Assembly (NCBI GenBank): GCA_016717595.1
Contig: JADKFE010000027.1
Location: 1-64,000 of the forward strand
Source: Deltaproteobacteria bacterium
GTDB lineage: Bacteria > Myxococcota_A > UBA796 > CAJQPC01
DNA length: 64,000 nucleotides
Direction: 5' to 3'
Shown here: positions 41,978 through 49,861 of the stretch, in pieces
How the letters are laid out: each line of letters opens with the position of its first letter
Numbering within the stretch: the stretch's first letter is position 1
The notes under the pieces: generated by a model
Databases searched by the model: none
What the model was told of the DNA's origin: nothing
The model's input: the letters and a program-made list of their open reading frames with translations, nothing else
Made by a program: the position numbers and the translations under genes

Positions 41978-42972
41978 GCCCCCTCGCTTTGGGGCTCTGA
42001 CGACTCCTCCGCCGGGCCGCCGCCGAGCAGCGACTCGAAGCGCAGGAGCGCCACGGCGCCCAAGAGCACGCCGAACCACAAGGTCGCCACCCGCACCAAC
42101 AAGGCGCTGGTGACCGCGACGGCCTCGTTCACGCCCAGAAGCGTCACCGCGCCCCCGGCCAAGGCGCCGTCCGCCACGCCCAAGCCGCCGGGCATGGCGC
42201 CCCCGGCGATGGTGGAGAAGGCGTAGAGGAAGGTGGAGGCGTCTAGGCTGGCCTCGACGCCCATGCCGATGAAGATCAGCCAGAAACCGACACACTCCGC
42301 GAACCAGGCCACCAACGAGAGCAGCACCGTCCACAACAAGGCGCCGGGCGAGAGGCAGATGCGCAGGGCCATGAGCAGCTCGCGGATCTTCGGCGCGAGG
42401 CGACCGACCCCCGGCAGGCGCGCGAGCAGGTCCACGGAGCCCATGGAGAGCGGCTCGGACATCAGCACGATCAGCGCCGCGCCCAGAAGCGCCGAGGGCA
42501 CCGCCACCCACGCGACCCGGTCCGCGGCGTAGGTGCTCACGGAGATCGCCGCCAAGGCCAACATCGCGATGCCGTCGGTGATGCGCTCGGTCAACAAGGC
42601 CGGGATGGTCGTGGCGAGGTTCACCCCGGTGCGTTTGGAGACGACGTAGGGCTTGAGCAGCTCCCCCGCTTTGCCCGGCGAGATCACCATCGCCAGCCCG
42701 GCGATGAACAGCGTCGCGTCCTCGCGCCACGGCAGGCTCAGCCCCAGGCGCCCGAGCAGGTAACGCCACTTCACCCAGCGCAGGCCGTAGTTGACGAGGG
42801 TGAGGAGCAGCACCGGAATGTAGAGCCACCACGCGAAGTTGAGCAGCTCCGCGCCGACCTCGGAGAAGCCCGCCCAGACCGTGCCGACGACGTAGAGGAT
42901 CGCGCCGAGGGCGATCGCCCAGATGGCCCAGCGGCGAAAGCGCGGGAGCAGGTCAGGCGGTTGCGAAGTCAC
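41974..42972 (-). CDS. AglD/YbhN-type lysylphosphatidylglycerol synthase-like membrane protein
   Basis: This 332-residue polytopic membrane protein of the UPF0104/flippase-like family has about eight hydrophobic helices. Family motifs include RWVKWRYLLGRLG near residue 60, MVISPGKAGELLKPYVV near 90 and TERITDG. The C-terminal AGGAMPGGLGVADGALAGG corresponds to the PGGLGxxE-type motif. Members participate in lipid or glycolipid transfer across the inner membrane or in aminoacyl-lipid synthesis. Without the C-terminal synthase domain this one fits the flippase-like class. GTG at 42972 is the most plausible start, close to the first helix; a longer frame exists but would overlap the divergent GAF gene. 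The stop overlaps the tail of the Fur gene. Confidence 0.82.
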   Translation of the reverse strand: MTSQPPDLLPRFRRWAIWAIALGAILYVVGTVWAGFSEVGAELLNFAWWLYIPVLLLTLVNYGLRWVKWRYLLGRLGLSLPWREDATLFIAGLAMVISPGKAGELLKPYVVSKRTGVNLATTIPALLTERITDGIAMLALAAISVSTYAADRVAWVAVPSALLGAALIVLMSEPLSMGSVDLLARLPGVGRLAPKIRELLMALRICLSPGALLWTVLLSLVAWFAECVGFWLIFIGMGVEASLDASTFLYAFSTIAGGAMPGGLGVADGALAGGAVTLLGVNEAVAVTSALLVRVATLWFGVLLGAVALLRFESLLGGGPAEESSEPQSEGA

Positions 42973-43071
42973 GTCGAGATGAGCCTTGGAGGGGCGCGCG
43001 CCGCTGGGGGGGCTGAGGCGCACGCGGACGTTCAGATATGGTACTCTGGAGTTCTCCCTGGAGGGACCCCT

Positions 43072-43857
43072 TTGCCGCGCTTCGCCCTCAAGATGAACGG
43101 TGTTGCGGTTCGTGAGCTCACCGCGGACACCTGGCTCGCCGCGCTCGGCGCCTTCATGGAGGCCGAGGGCGCGCTCGCGGCCGCCCGTCGTCTGCGCTGT
43201 GAGCTGCTCGACTCCGGCGAGGTGATCGCCCTGGACGAGGTCTCTGGGAGGACCTGGCGTCTGGTGCCCGCCCTCACCCCCCAAGATCTCCCCTCCCTTC
43301 GTGCGCCCGCGAGCCCCGACGAGCCCGCGCCCCCGGCGCTGATGGAGGGCATGGGCCGTGTGCAGCACGCGGCCACGGCGGTGATCGCTTGGGAGCTCGC
43401 CTTGGAGATCTCCGGGCTGCTCGCGCCGAGCGAGTGTGGCGCGGCGGTGCAGGCCACCCCCCACCAGGGCCTGTTCTTCGTCTCCGCGACCGGCCCCCAC
43501 GGCGGCAAACTTCGCGCCGCGCGCCTGCCCCCGGGCACAGGCTTCGTCGGCGTGTGTGTTGAACAATGCGCCGGGTTCATCGTGAACAACGTCTCCGAGG
43601 ATCAGCGGCACTACAAGCCCGTCGATCAAGAGACGGGCTACCGCACCCGGGCGGTGCTCTGCGCCCCGGTGGTGGCCGAGGGCTACATCTTCGGGTGCCT
43701 GGAGCTCGTGAACCCCGTCGCCGGGGCCTACAACGCCGACCAGCTCGCGCTCGTGGAGCGCCTCTGCGCCGTGCTCGGCCAGCGGCTCTACCGCGCGGGC
43801 ATCCGCGGCAAACGCCCTGCTGTGGCGGTGGCGACGGGCGAGCGCCCAAGGGCCTAA
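43072..43857 (+). CDS. GAF-domain protein
   Basis: This 261-residue soluble protein contains a GAF-type sensor domain at about residues 105-245 (LEISGLLAPSECGAAVQA, then GFVGVCVEQCAGFIVNNVSE, then VLCAPVVAEGYIFGCLELVN and AGAYNADQLALVERLC). The domain ends in the usual long helix. The N-terminal 100 residues have no recognised fold and look partly helical and Glu/Ala rich. No output domain is attached, so it may act by interaction or as a ligand sensor. The TTG at 43072, with CTGGAGGG upstream, places the start 21 bases before the first in-frame ATG; it is preferred for its strong ribosome binding site. Confidence 0.8.
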   Translation: MPRFALKMNGVAVRELTADTWLAALGAFMEAEGALAAARRLRCELLDSGEVIALDEVSGRTWRLVPALTPQDLPSLRAPASPDEPAPPALMEGMGRVQHAATAVIAWELALEISGLLAPSECGAAVQATPHQGLFFVSATGPHGGKLRAARLPPGTGFVGVCVEQCAGFIVNNVSEDQRHYKPVDQETGYRTRAVLCAPVVAEGYIFGCLELVNPVAGAYNADQLALVERLCAVLGQRLYRAGIRGKRPAVAVATGERPRA

Positions 43858-43869
43858 ACCCCTGGGCGC
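43842..43869. terminator. Hairpin between convergent GAF and lipoprotein genes
   Basis: GCGCCCAAGGG (43842-43852) and CCCCTGGGCGC (43859-43869) pair over 11 bases with one mismatch and a 6-base loop containing the GAF stop codon. No T tract follows on either side. It may act as a bidirectional transcript barrier. Confidence 0.35.
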
Positions 43870-43876
43870 GCCGCGA

Positions 43877-44563
43877 TCACTTCACGGTGATCGTCTTCAC
43901 CAAGCCGCCGACCTCGGTGCGGAGCTGGGCCTGGAGCTTCGCGTACATGTCGAAGTTCTCGCCCACCTCGTCATCAATGGTGACGACCTTGTCATCCTGG
44001 GCGCGGGCGGGGTGCTTCGCCAGCCAGAACTCGACCTGGGAGTCATCGTCGAAGGTGAACCGCCACTTGTAGCGGGTGCTCACCGTCCACTTCTTGGCGT
44101 CTTTGGTGGTGGCGGACGTCACCGTCTTGAGCTCGCAGGTGTACATCCACGGCGAGACGTCTGAAGAGTAGGTGCAGTCCACGTCCGCGGGGATCTTGCC
44201 CGGGGTGACGGTGATCGTGCCGATCTCCGTCCACATGGCCTCCTTCTCGGTGCCGTTGCCCTCGAGCGTCAGGGTGAGGTAACCCTTGGCGTCCTCCCAG
44301 CCGGAGTCGGCGTAGAAGTCCGTCGAGCGCTCAATGCGCTTGACGTGACCGGAGACCGTCTTGCCGTCGGCGTAGGCGATCGTGAGGTTCATGTCGGCGT
44401 TGGGCTTGGGCGGCTCGGGGGGCGGCGGGACGTACTCGGGCTCGGGGGTGACGGGCGCCGGGGCGGGCTCAACGGCGGCGACGGGGGCGGGCTCAGGGGC
44501 CTTCTTCTCCCCGCAGGCGGTGAGGGCGAGGACGAGCGCGAGGCTCAGGCGAACAGAAGACAT
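43877..44563 (-). CDS. Predicted lipoprotein of unknown function
   Basis: This 228-residue lipoprotein has the signal peptide RLSLALVLALTAC with a lipobox-like LTAC, then a Pro/Ala/Val/Glu-rich linker of about 40 residues. The folded part begins near residue 58 (NLTIAYADGKTVSGHVKRIERS) and is beta rich with two cysteines (DVDCTYSS, TCELKTV). The segment GWEDAKGYLTLTLEGNGTEK suggests a small beta sandwich. No family is recognised. A well-formed sigma-70 promoter is visible 30 bases upstream on the minus strand, and GGAGG precedes the ATG. It is convergent with the GAF gene and divergent from the barrel candidate. Confidence 0.78.
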   Translation of the reverse strand: MSSVRLSLALVLALTACGEKKAPEPAPVAAVEPAPAPVTPEPEYVPPPPEPPKPNADMNLTIAYADGKTVSGHVKRIERSTDFYADSGWEDAKGYLTLTLEGNGTEKEAMWTEIGTITVTPGKIPADVDCTYSSDVSPWMYTCELKTVTSATTKDAKKWTVSTRYKWRFTFDDDSQVEFWLAKHPARAQDDKVVTIDDEVGENFDMYAKLQAQLRTEVGGLVKTITVK

Positions 44564-44592
44564 CGGGACCTCCAGCAGAGCGCAGACGTTTT

Positions 44593-44621
44593 GGTATAGC
44601 CACGCTTGGGGTTGGGCTCAA
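44593..44621 (-). promoter_or_regulatory. Candidate sigma-70 promoter for the lipoprotein gene
   Basis: On the minus strand TTGAGC (44616-44621) and TATACC (44593-44598) are separated by exactly 17 bases. Transcription would start around 44586, leaving a 23-base leader with GGAGG before the ATG at 44563. Confidence 0.5.
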
Positions 44622-44637
44622 GAGGGGCGGCTCAGGT

Positions 44638-44643
44638 TATAGT
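44638..44643 (+). promoter_or_regulatory. Candidate leaderless -10 element
   Basis: TATAGT ends six bases before the ATG at 44650, and there is no ribosome binding site before that ATG. The transcript would begin at or next to the start codon. Compare 37635-37640. Confidence 0.42.
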
Positions 44644-44649
44644 GTTGAC

Positions 44650-45573
44650 ATGACAATACCAGTCTTCCTGTTTCATCTCAACATGACCGCCCTGGCCGCT
44701 GAGTTTGACGTCGGCGCCGGGTTTGAGTTCGTCGGCCTCGCCACCTCCGGCACAAACGACGTCGGCGTCGCCCAGGCCGAGCTCGACGCGCGCCTGGGCG
44801 TGGGCCCCCTGCGCCTGCGGGTGGACGTCGATCTCCTCGGCCCGGGCCCCTTCGGCGCCGAGACCCGCACCGGCACCGGCGCGCTCAAGCCGTTCCCGGA
44901 GTGGGGCGCGGCGATCATGGGCGCCCCGAACGGCTGGATGATCGCCACGGGTTTTCAGCCGCACCCGGTCAACAACGAGCAGGTCGACGGCTGGTCGAAC
45001 CTCTTCGTGCCCTACACCATGGGCTTCACCGAGCTGTGGCCGGGCTACTTCTTGGGCATCCGGGCGCAGGGCGGCGCGATGGACGGCACCCTGATCACCT
45101 CGGTCTGGGGTGGCGCGCGCAGCGACGTGGCGTTCTCCGATGACGGCCTCGTCTTCGGCGGCAGCGCGGCCTTGGCCGGGCGCAGACGGGAGGAGGTGCG
45201 GGCGCGGGCGGCCTTGGCGGTCTTCCCCATCGATCGGCGTCTTCTGGCGTCCGCGAGCGTGGCGATCCCCGTGGGCGACTCGGTGAAGATCCTCGGAGAC
45301 GGCACCTTAGGCGCCGGGGACGGGCTCAGCGGCTCGTTGGCCGGCACCCTCGTGCTCTTCCCCGACTGGCAGGTCAGCCCGGCGATGCGCGTCGAGGGCG
45401 CCGAGGGCTTGGGCTCCCCCTGGGCGCTCGACGCGGGCGTGGCCTGGAAGCCCGACGACGCCCTGCGGGTGAAGCTCTCAGGCCGGGTGGAGAGCGGCGA
45501 GGCCTGGCTCTACGCCGGGGTCTCGCTCATCGACGACGTCGAGCCCGGCAAAGGCTGGCGCTTCGCCCACTGA
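44650..45573 (+). CDS. Predicted outer membrane beta-barrel protein
   Basis: This 307-residue protein has a short N-terminal hydrophobic segment that could be a signal peptide (VFLFHLNMTALAAEF). It is followed by alternating hydrophobic strands such as FDVGAGFEFVGLATSG, VGPLRLRVDVDLLGPG, GYFLGIRAQGGAMDGTLITS and DALRVKLSGRVESGEAWLYA, spaced with Gly/Asp turns. This is the pattern of a 12-16 stranded outer membrane barrel, though the last residue is His rather than Phe or Trp. No porin family can be named. The signal peptide lacks positive charges near the start, so a later start is possible. The start appears leaderless. Confidence 0.65.
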   Translation: MTIPVFLFHLNMTALAAEFDVGAGFEFVGLATSGTNDVGVAQAELDARLGVGPLRLRVDVDLLGPGPFGAETRTGTGALKPFPEWGAAIMGAPNGWMIATGFQPHPVNNEQVDGWSNLFVPYTMGFTELWPGYFLGIRAQGGAMDGTLITSVWGGARSDVAFSDDGLVFGGSAALAGRRREEVRARAALAVFPIDRRLLASASVAIPVGDSVKILGDGTLGAGDGLSGSLAGTLVLFPDWQVSPAMRVEGAEGLGSPWALDAGVAWKPDDALRVKLSGRVESGEAWLYAGVSLIDDVEPGKGWRFAH

Positions 45574-45587
45574 GCGCCGCGGTGACC

Positions 45588-46754
45588 TCAGCGAACCCGG
45601 TGCTCCAGGCGCCGGGTCTCGCCGTGGACCTCGATCTCCCAGCTCACGCGGATGCCGCGGCGGTCGTCCGTCGCGGGCTCAACGTCCATATGAACGTTCA
45701 GGCTGTCGCCGGGCGCGAGCTCGATGGGCTTGATCGGGAAGTAGATCTGCTTCCAGTGGGTCAAGGGGTCGCTCGGGCCCGAGGGGAGCTGGAGCCCGGG
45801 GGCCATGTCCAGGACAAACCAGCCCGCGAGGCCGCGCACGACGCCCCCTTCAGCGAAGGTCCACGAGGCCTCGCCGCCGGGGATCTCGGGGATCGGCCAG
45901 TCAAAGCGGGTGACCCGTTGGCCCGGCGCGAGCAGGTGGGTCGGGTCTACCTCTGTGGTGCGGCCACGGCGAAGGCTGGCCTCTCGCAGGATGGTCTGAT
46001 CGAAGCCGTCGCGGCCGTCGAAGGGGTCTACGGTCTCGTTGTAGAGGCTAGGATCACCCACGGGGGCGACGTGCAGCTCGACCCCATTGGGCACGATCGC
46101 CCCGCCGGGCTTGAGGTTCTTGAGCATCGCCTGGGCGAGATCCGGGCCGCCGCCCTCCGCCACGGCGAACTGCCCAATCGTCTCCGAGACGATGACGTCC
46201 ACCTTCTCGGGCAGCTCAACCCGGGCGAAGTCGCCGCGCACAAACTGGATGACGTCGCCATAGCCTGATGCGCGGGCGACCTCCTTCGCGGTGTCGAGGA
46301 GCGCCGAACGATCCACCGCGTAGACCTTCCTCGCCCCGGCCTGGGCGGCGAGCAGGGCCAAGATGCCGTTGCCCGTGCCGCAGTCCATCACGACCATGCC
46401 CGGCTTGACCACGGCCTGAATCGCGGCCTTGAAGGCGTTCACGCGGGGCCGATCGGCCAACATACGGCGGTGAACGTCTACATCGGCGTAGTTCTCGAAG
46501 AAGACCGGCGTGTCCGCGGCCTGCTCCTCGGTGACCAGGATGCCGATCTCGGCGAGCTGCCGAAACGCGGACACCCCAGAGGGACCAAAGAGCGAGGCCA
46601 CCTCGGACTCGGCCTTGGGGGTGGTGCAGAACGCCATCAGGCTGACGACGGGCGGCGGGACACGCGCCGAGACGCCATGGGAGGCGGAGCGGACGAGGAT
46701 CGCGCCGTCGGGCTGAAACGCGGCGGAGAGATCACCTAGGCGGACGAGCTTCAC
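45588..46754 (-). CDS. PRMT-like methyltransferase with an N-terminal PqqD-like domain
   Basis: Residues 110-388 form a SAM-dependent methyltransferase resembling protein arginine methyltransferases. Motif I is VMDCGTGNGILALLAAQAG near residue 120, followed by YAVDRS, FVRGDF, then IVSETIGQFA where PRMTs have their double-E loop. A C-terminal beta-rich half (PTHLLAPGQRVTRFDWPIP and later) is like a PRMT barrel. Residues 1-90 (LSAAFQPDGAILVRSASH, then PVVSLMAFCTTPKAESEVAS, then LAEIGILV) look like a winged helix of the PqqD/RRE type used to bind peptides in RiPP pathways. The start is GTG at 46754 with AAGGAG. Substrate: arginine in a protein or peptide, or a small molecule. The PqqD-like reading is a visual similarity and uncertain. 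Confidence 0.78.
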   Translation of the reverse strand: MKLVRLGDLSAAFQPDGAILVRSASHGVSARVPPPVVSLMAFCTTPKAESEVASLFGPSGVSAFRQLAEIGILVTEEQAADTPVFFENYADVDVHRRMLADRPRVNAFKAAIQAVVKPGMVVMDCGTGNGILALLAAQAGARKVYAVDRSALLDTAKEVARASGYGDVIQFVRGDFARVELPEKVDVIVSETIGQFAVAEGGGPDLAQAMLKNLKPGGAIVPNGVELHVAPVGDPSLYNETVDPFDGRDGFDQTILREASLRRGRTTEVDPTHLLAPGQRVTRFDWPIPEIPGGEASWTFAEGGVVRGLAGWFVLDMAPGLQLPSGPSDPLTHWKQIYFPIKPIELAPGDSLNVHMDVEPATDDRRGIRVSWEIEVHGETRRLEHRVR

Positions 46755-46899
46755 ACGGACTCCTTTTCCATTTCACTGGCGCCCTGTTCTCGCAAAACTC
46801 GGCGCGAGAATCAAGGCCCCCCACGCAGAACTTTGCGCGGTGGCGCTTTACGCGGGCCCACGAGCGCTACACTCCTCAATCGCCCTCCGGAGTCCGCCG

Positions 46900-48927
46900 A
46901 TGCCCCTGTTCCAGCGACCGCCCCAGACCTCTGATGAGCTCGCCGCCTGCGCGCCCCTGGCCATCGGCCCAGAGAAGGTGCAAGACATGGACGAGGAGAC
47001 CTGGCTGCGGGAGGTCTACCGAGGCGAGAGCGTGCCCCAGCTCACGATCCGCGCGGTGATCATGGGCTCGGTTCTGGGCGGGCTTCTGGCGTTCACGAAC
47101 CTCTACATCGGCCTCAAGACCGGCTGGGCCTTGGGCGTGGCGATCACGGCCTGCATCTTGTCGTTCGCGCTCTCCAACCTGCTCGTCAAGATCGGCGTGA
47201 TGAAGACGCCGCTGACGATCTTAGAGACGAACTGCATGGCGTCGGCGGCCAGCTCCGCGGGCTACTCCACCGGCGGCACGATGGTCTCGGCGATCTCGGC
47301 GCTCTTGCTGTTGAGCGTGACGCCAGAGAACCCCGGCGGCACCCACCTCAGCGCGATGATCTTGGTGCCGTGGACGGTGTTCCTCGCCGGGCTGGGCACG
47401 GTCTTGGCGATCCCGATGAAGCGCAACCTCATCAACCAAGAGCGCCTGCGTTTCCCCTCGGGCACCGCCGCCGCCGCCACCTTGCAGTCGCTCTACTCCG
47501 CAGGCGGCGACGCCATCGTGAAGGCCCGCACCCTGCTGGTCTCGGCCGCCCTGGGCGCGATCTTCCCCCTGCTCATCGACCTGCCCCTGCGCACCGTCAC
47601 CGATCCCAAGACCGGCGAGACCTCCAAGACCGGCCTCCTCCCCGCCGACACGCCGATCTTCGACATGTTGCCCGCCCGGGGCGGCGAGACGGTCGACGGC
47701 GTGTTCACCGCGTTTAAGCCCTCGGACTGGACGATCACCTTCGACAACAACCCCGTGATGATCGCCGGGGGCATGTTGGTGGGCCTGCGGGTGACGTTCT
47801 GGATGTTCGTGTCGGCGGTGACCTTGGCGTACTTTGTTGGGCCCGCGGCGTACGAGTGGGAGTGGCTGAGCGCGGTGACCGGCAACCCCCTGCGCGCGGC
47901 GACGGCGCCGTACAAGGCCTGGAAAGAGATCGGCCTGTGGTTCGGCGCGCCGATCCTCGTGGCGTCGGGGCTCTTTGGCTTCGCGACCCAGTGGCGCACC
48001 ATCCTCCGCGCGCTCTCGTCTCTGGGCGGCGGCGGCGCGGCGGCCAAGCCGGGCGAAGAGGCGCGCTCGGCCTCAGGCCTGACGGCCAAAGACGTCGAGG
48101 TGCCGATGTCGTGGTTCGTCGTCGGCGGCCTCACCTCCGGCGCGGGCGTGATCGCCGTGGCGGCCACCGCCTTTGAGGTGCCCGTTCATTACGGCGTGCT
48201 CGCCGTCGCGATGACCTTCTTGCTCTCCTTGGTGGCCTGCCGGGCCACGGGCGAGAGCGACATCACCCCCGTCGGCGCCATGGGCAAGCTCATGCAGCTC
48301 ACCTACGGCGCGCTCATCCCCCAGTCCACGACGGCGAACCTCATGACCGCGGGCATCACGGCCTCGGCGGCGGGCTCGGCGGCCGACCTCCTCAACGACC
48401 TCAAGAGCGGCTACCTCTTGGGCGCCGACCCCCGACGCCAGTTTATCGCCCAGGCGAGCGGCATCTTCGCGGGCACCCTGGCGACGGTCACCGGGTTTTA
48501 CCTGCTCGTGCCCGACGCCACGGCGCTCACCGGGGTGGCGGGCGCCGCGCCGCAGTTCCCCGCGCCTTCTGCCCAAGCCTGGCGCGCCGTCGCTGAGGTG
48601 TTCAAGACCGGCCTCGCCAACATGCACCCCATGCACCAAGAAGCGATCGTCTACGGCCTCGGCCTCGGCGGGGCCTTGGCGGCGCTGGAGGAGTTTGTGC
48701 CCAAGGCGCGGCGGTTTCTGCCCTCGGCCACGGGCTTAGGCCTGGGCTTCATCCTGCCGTTTCAGTACCCGTTCTCGATGCTCTTGGGCGCGATCCTCGC
48801 CTGGGCCTGGACAAACCGCAACCCCAGCCAAGCCGAGAGTTACCTCGTGCCGGTCAGCTCAGGCGTCATCGCCGGGGTGAGCATTATGGGCGTCATCGTG
48901 GCGATCTTGAACAACATCCTGAGCTGA
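46900..48927 (+). CDS. OPT family oligopeptide or metal-chelate transporter
   Basis: This 675-residue membrane protein of the oligopeptide transporter (OPT) family has about 14-16 hydrophobic helices. Characteristic segments are LLAFTNLYIGLKTGWALGVA near residue 65, LETNCMASAASSAGYSTGG near 110, RLRFPSGTAAAATLQSLYS and ATGESDITPVGAMGKLMQL near 455. The family takes up peptides or siderophore-like metal chelates by proton coupling at the inner membrane; bacterial members of this branch have no fixed substrate. I chose ATG at 46900 with CGGAG eight bases upstream, because the charged N-terminus (EKVQDMDEETWLREVYRGE) that precedes helix 1 is then complete; the in-frame ATG at 46840 is less likely. 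Confidence 0.9.
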   Translation: MPLFQRPPQTSDELAACAPLAIGPEKVQDMDEETWLREVYRGESVPQLTIRAVIMGSVLGGLLAFTNLYIGLKTGWALGVAITACILSFALSNLLVKIGVMKTPLTILETNCMASAASSAGYSTGGTMVSAISALLLLSVTPENPGGTHLSAMILVPWTVFLAGLGTVLAIPMKRNLINQERLRFPSGTAAAATLQSLYSAGGDAIVKARTLLVSAALGAIFPLLIDLPLRTVTDPKTGETSKTGLLPADTPIFDMLPARGGETVDGVFTAFKPSDWTITFDNNPVMIAGGMLVGLRVTFWMFVSAVTLAYFVGPAAYEWEWLSAVTGNPLRAATAPYKAWKEIGLWFGAPILVASGLFGFATQWRTILRALSSLGGGGAAAKPGEEARSASGLTAKDVEVPMSWFVVGGLTSGAGVIAVAATAFEVPVHYGVLAVAMTFLLSLVACRATGESDITPVGAMGKLMQLTYGALIPQSTTANLMTAGITASAAGSAADLLNDLKSGYLLGADPRRQFIAQASGIFAGTLATVTGFYLLVPDATALTGVAGAAPQFPAPSAQAWRAVAEVFKTGLANMHPMHQEAIVYGLGLGGALAALEEFVPKARRFLPSATGLGLGFILPFQYPFSMLLGAILAWAWTNRNPSQAESYLVPVSSGVIAGVSIMGVIVAILNNILS

Positions 48928-48978
48928 GACGCCGTGTTACTGTGGGCCTCGCGGCGAGCTGTCCGCGAGGAGACGACC

Positions 48979-49413
48979 ATGCGCCTGATGATCCCGCTGA
49001 TGTTCGCCCTGGCCCTTGGCGCCTGTGGTGAGACCCCCGCCCCGACCGACGCCCCCACCGAGGCGACGGCCGAGAAGGGCAAAGCGGGCAAGGCCGGAAA
49101 GGTGGGCAAAGGCGGCAAAGCGGGCAAAGCCGGCAAAAAGAAGCCCCCGCCCACCTGCCCCACCTCCGCGGAGCTCGCGTCGGCGCTCGGTGAGAGCGCC
49201 TTGGCCTCCACGGTGCAGATGACGGGCATGGCCCCCGAGGTCGCCTGCGCCGGTCGTTTCGCCAAGGCCGACACCGTGCCCCCCGAAGGCGGCGCGGTCA
49301 CCTCGGTGTTGTTCCGCCACGCCGATGGCCGCTGGGTGCCGGTGAAGGCGGGCACGGGCCAGTTCTGCGCAGGGGCCACCCCGGCCAACGTGGCCACCAA
49401 GCTCGGCTGCTGA
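48979..49413 (+). CDS. Small Lys/Gly-repeat lipoprotein
   Basis: This 144-residue lipoprotein has signal peptide LMIPLMFALALGAC with lipobox LGAC, then a Pro/Thr/Ala linker. A striking low-complexity block follows (about residues 30-53) made of KAGK and KVGKGGK units. The C-terminal 90 residues have four cysteines (PTCPTSAELA, VACAGRF, FCAGATP, the last residue Cys) and may form a small disulfide-linked fold. No known family is recognised. The basic block would be suited to bind acidic polysaccharide or nucleic acid at the cell envelope. ATG at 48979 has GAGGAGA upstream. The next gene starts five bases after its stop. Confidence 0.75.
   Translation: MRLMIPLMFALALGACGETPAPTDAPTEATAEKGKAGKAGKVGKGGKAGKAGKKKPPPTCPTSAELASALGESALASTVQMTGMAPEVACAGRFAKADTVPPEGGAVTSVLFRHADGRWVPVKAGTGQFCAGATPANVATKLGC
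49074..49145 (+). repeat. Lysine/glycine-coding tandem repeat
   Basis: About seven 9-base units of the type GGCAAAGCG/GGCAAGGCC encode GKA-like triplets inside the small lipoprotein gene. The DNA remains similar between units. Confidence 0.7.
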
Positions 49414-49417
49414 GCGG

Positions 49418-49861
49418 ATGTCCAAAGAGGGGAGGACACCTTGCCCAGAGTGCGGCGCCACAAACCGCGCGCGGGCTCTGTATTGCCTCGCCTGCGGGGC
49501 CAAGCTCACGCGCCCTGCCCCGCCCGTCACCCAGACCCGCGTAGACGCCCGGCGCCTTCGGGGCTGGATGGCCTGCTTCGACTTTGACCAGACCGGCGAG
49601 ACCTTCTTGCTGCGAGAGGGCCAGAACGTGCTCGGCGCCGAGCCCCGGGAGGCCACGGTGCTGCTCGCGGCGGGCCAGGGCCAGGTCGCCCCGCGGCACG
49701 GCGCGCTGCGAGTGGAGCCCGACGGCGGCGCCTGGGCCACCCCCCTCGACGGCGAGCTGCGCGTCAACGGCGAGGTGCTCCCGCGCGCTGGCGGGCCGCT
49801 CCGTGACGGCGACACCCTCAGCGTCGGCGCCTACACCCTCACCGTGAAGCTCTTGTCGTGA
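49418..49861 (+). CDS. Zinc ribbon plus FHA-domain protein
   Basis: The 147-residue protein has an N-terminal double-cysteine zinc ribbon (CPECGATNRARALYCLACG, residues 9-27) and a C-terminal FHA-like domain of about 95 residues (NVLGAEPREATVLLAAGQGQ, then VAPRHGALRVEPDGGAW, then ELRVNGEVL, DGDTLSVGAYTLTV). The FHA signature has RHG where the canonical motif has SxxH, so the phosphothreonine-binding Ser/His may be partly replaced. The zinc ribbon/FHA pairing resembles DZANK/FHA scaffolds of bacterial signalling. Its stop overlaps the start of the M48 peptidase gene (GTGA), which suggests translational coupling and a linked function. Confidence 0.82.
   Translation: MSKEGRTPCPECGATNRARALYCLACGAKLTRPAPPVTQTRVDARRLRGWMACFDFDQTGETFLLREGQNVLGAEPREATVLLAAGQGQVAPRHGALRVEPDGGAWATPLDGELRVNGEVLPRAGGPLRDGDTLSVGAYTLTVKLLS

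Noticed and set aside
41537..42832. 431-codon minus-strand frame across the Fur gene and the flippase-like gene
   Set aside because: Composition is Arg/Gly/Ala/His-rich and lacks hydrophobic helices; the two alternative frames have clear family motifs.
42973..43629. N-terminal extension of the flippase-like gene up to 43629
   Set aside because: It would overlap the GAF-domain gene on the opposite strand completely; the hydrophobic protein begins just after GTG 42972.
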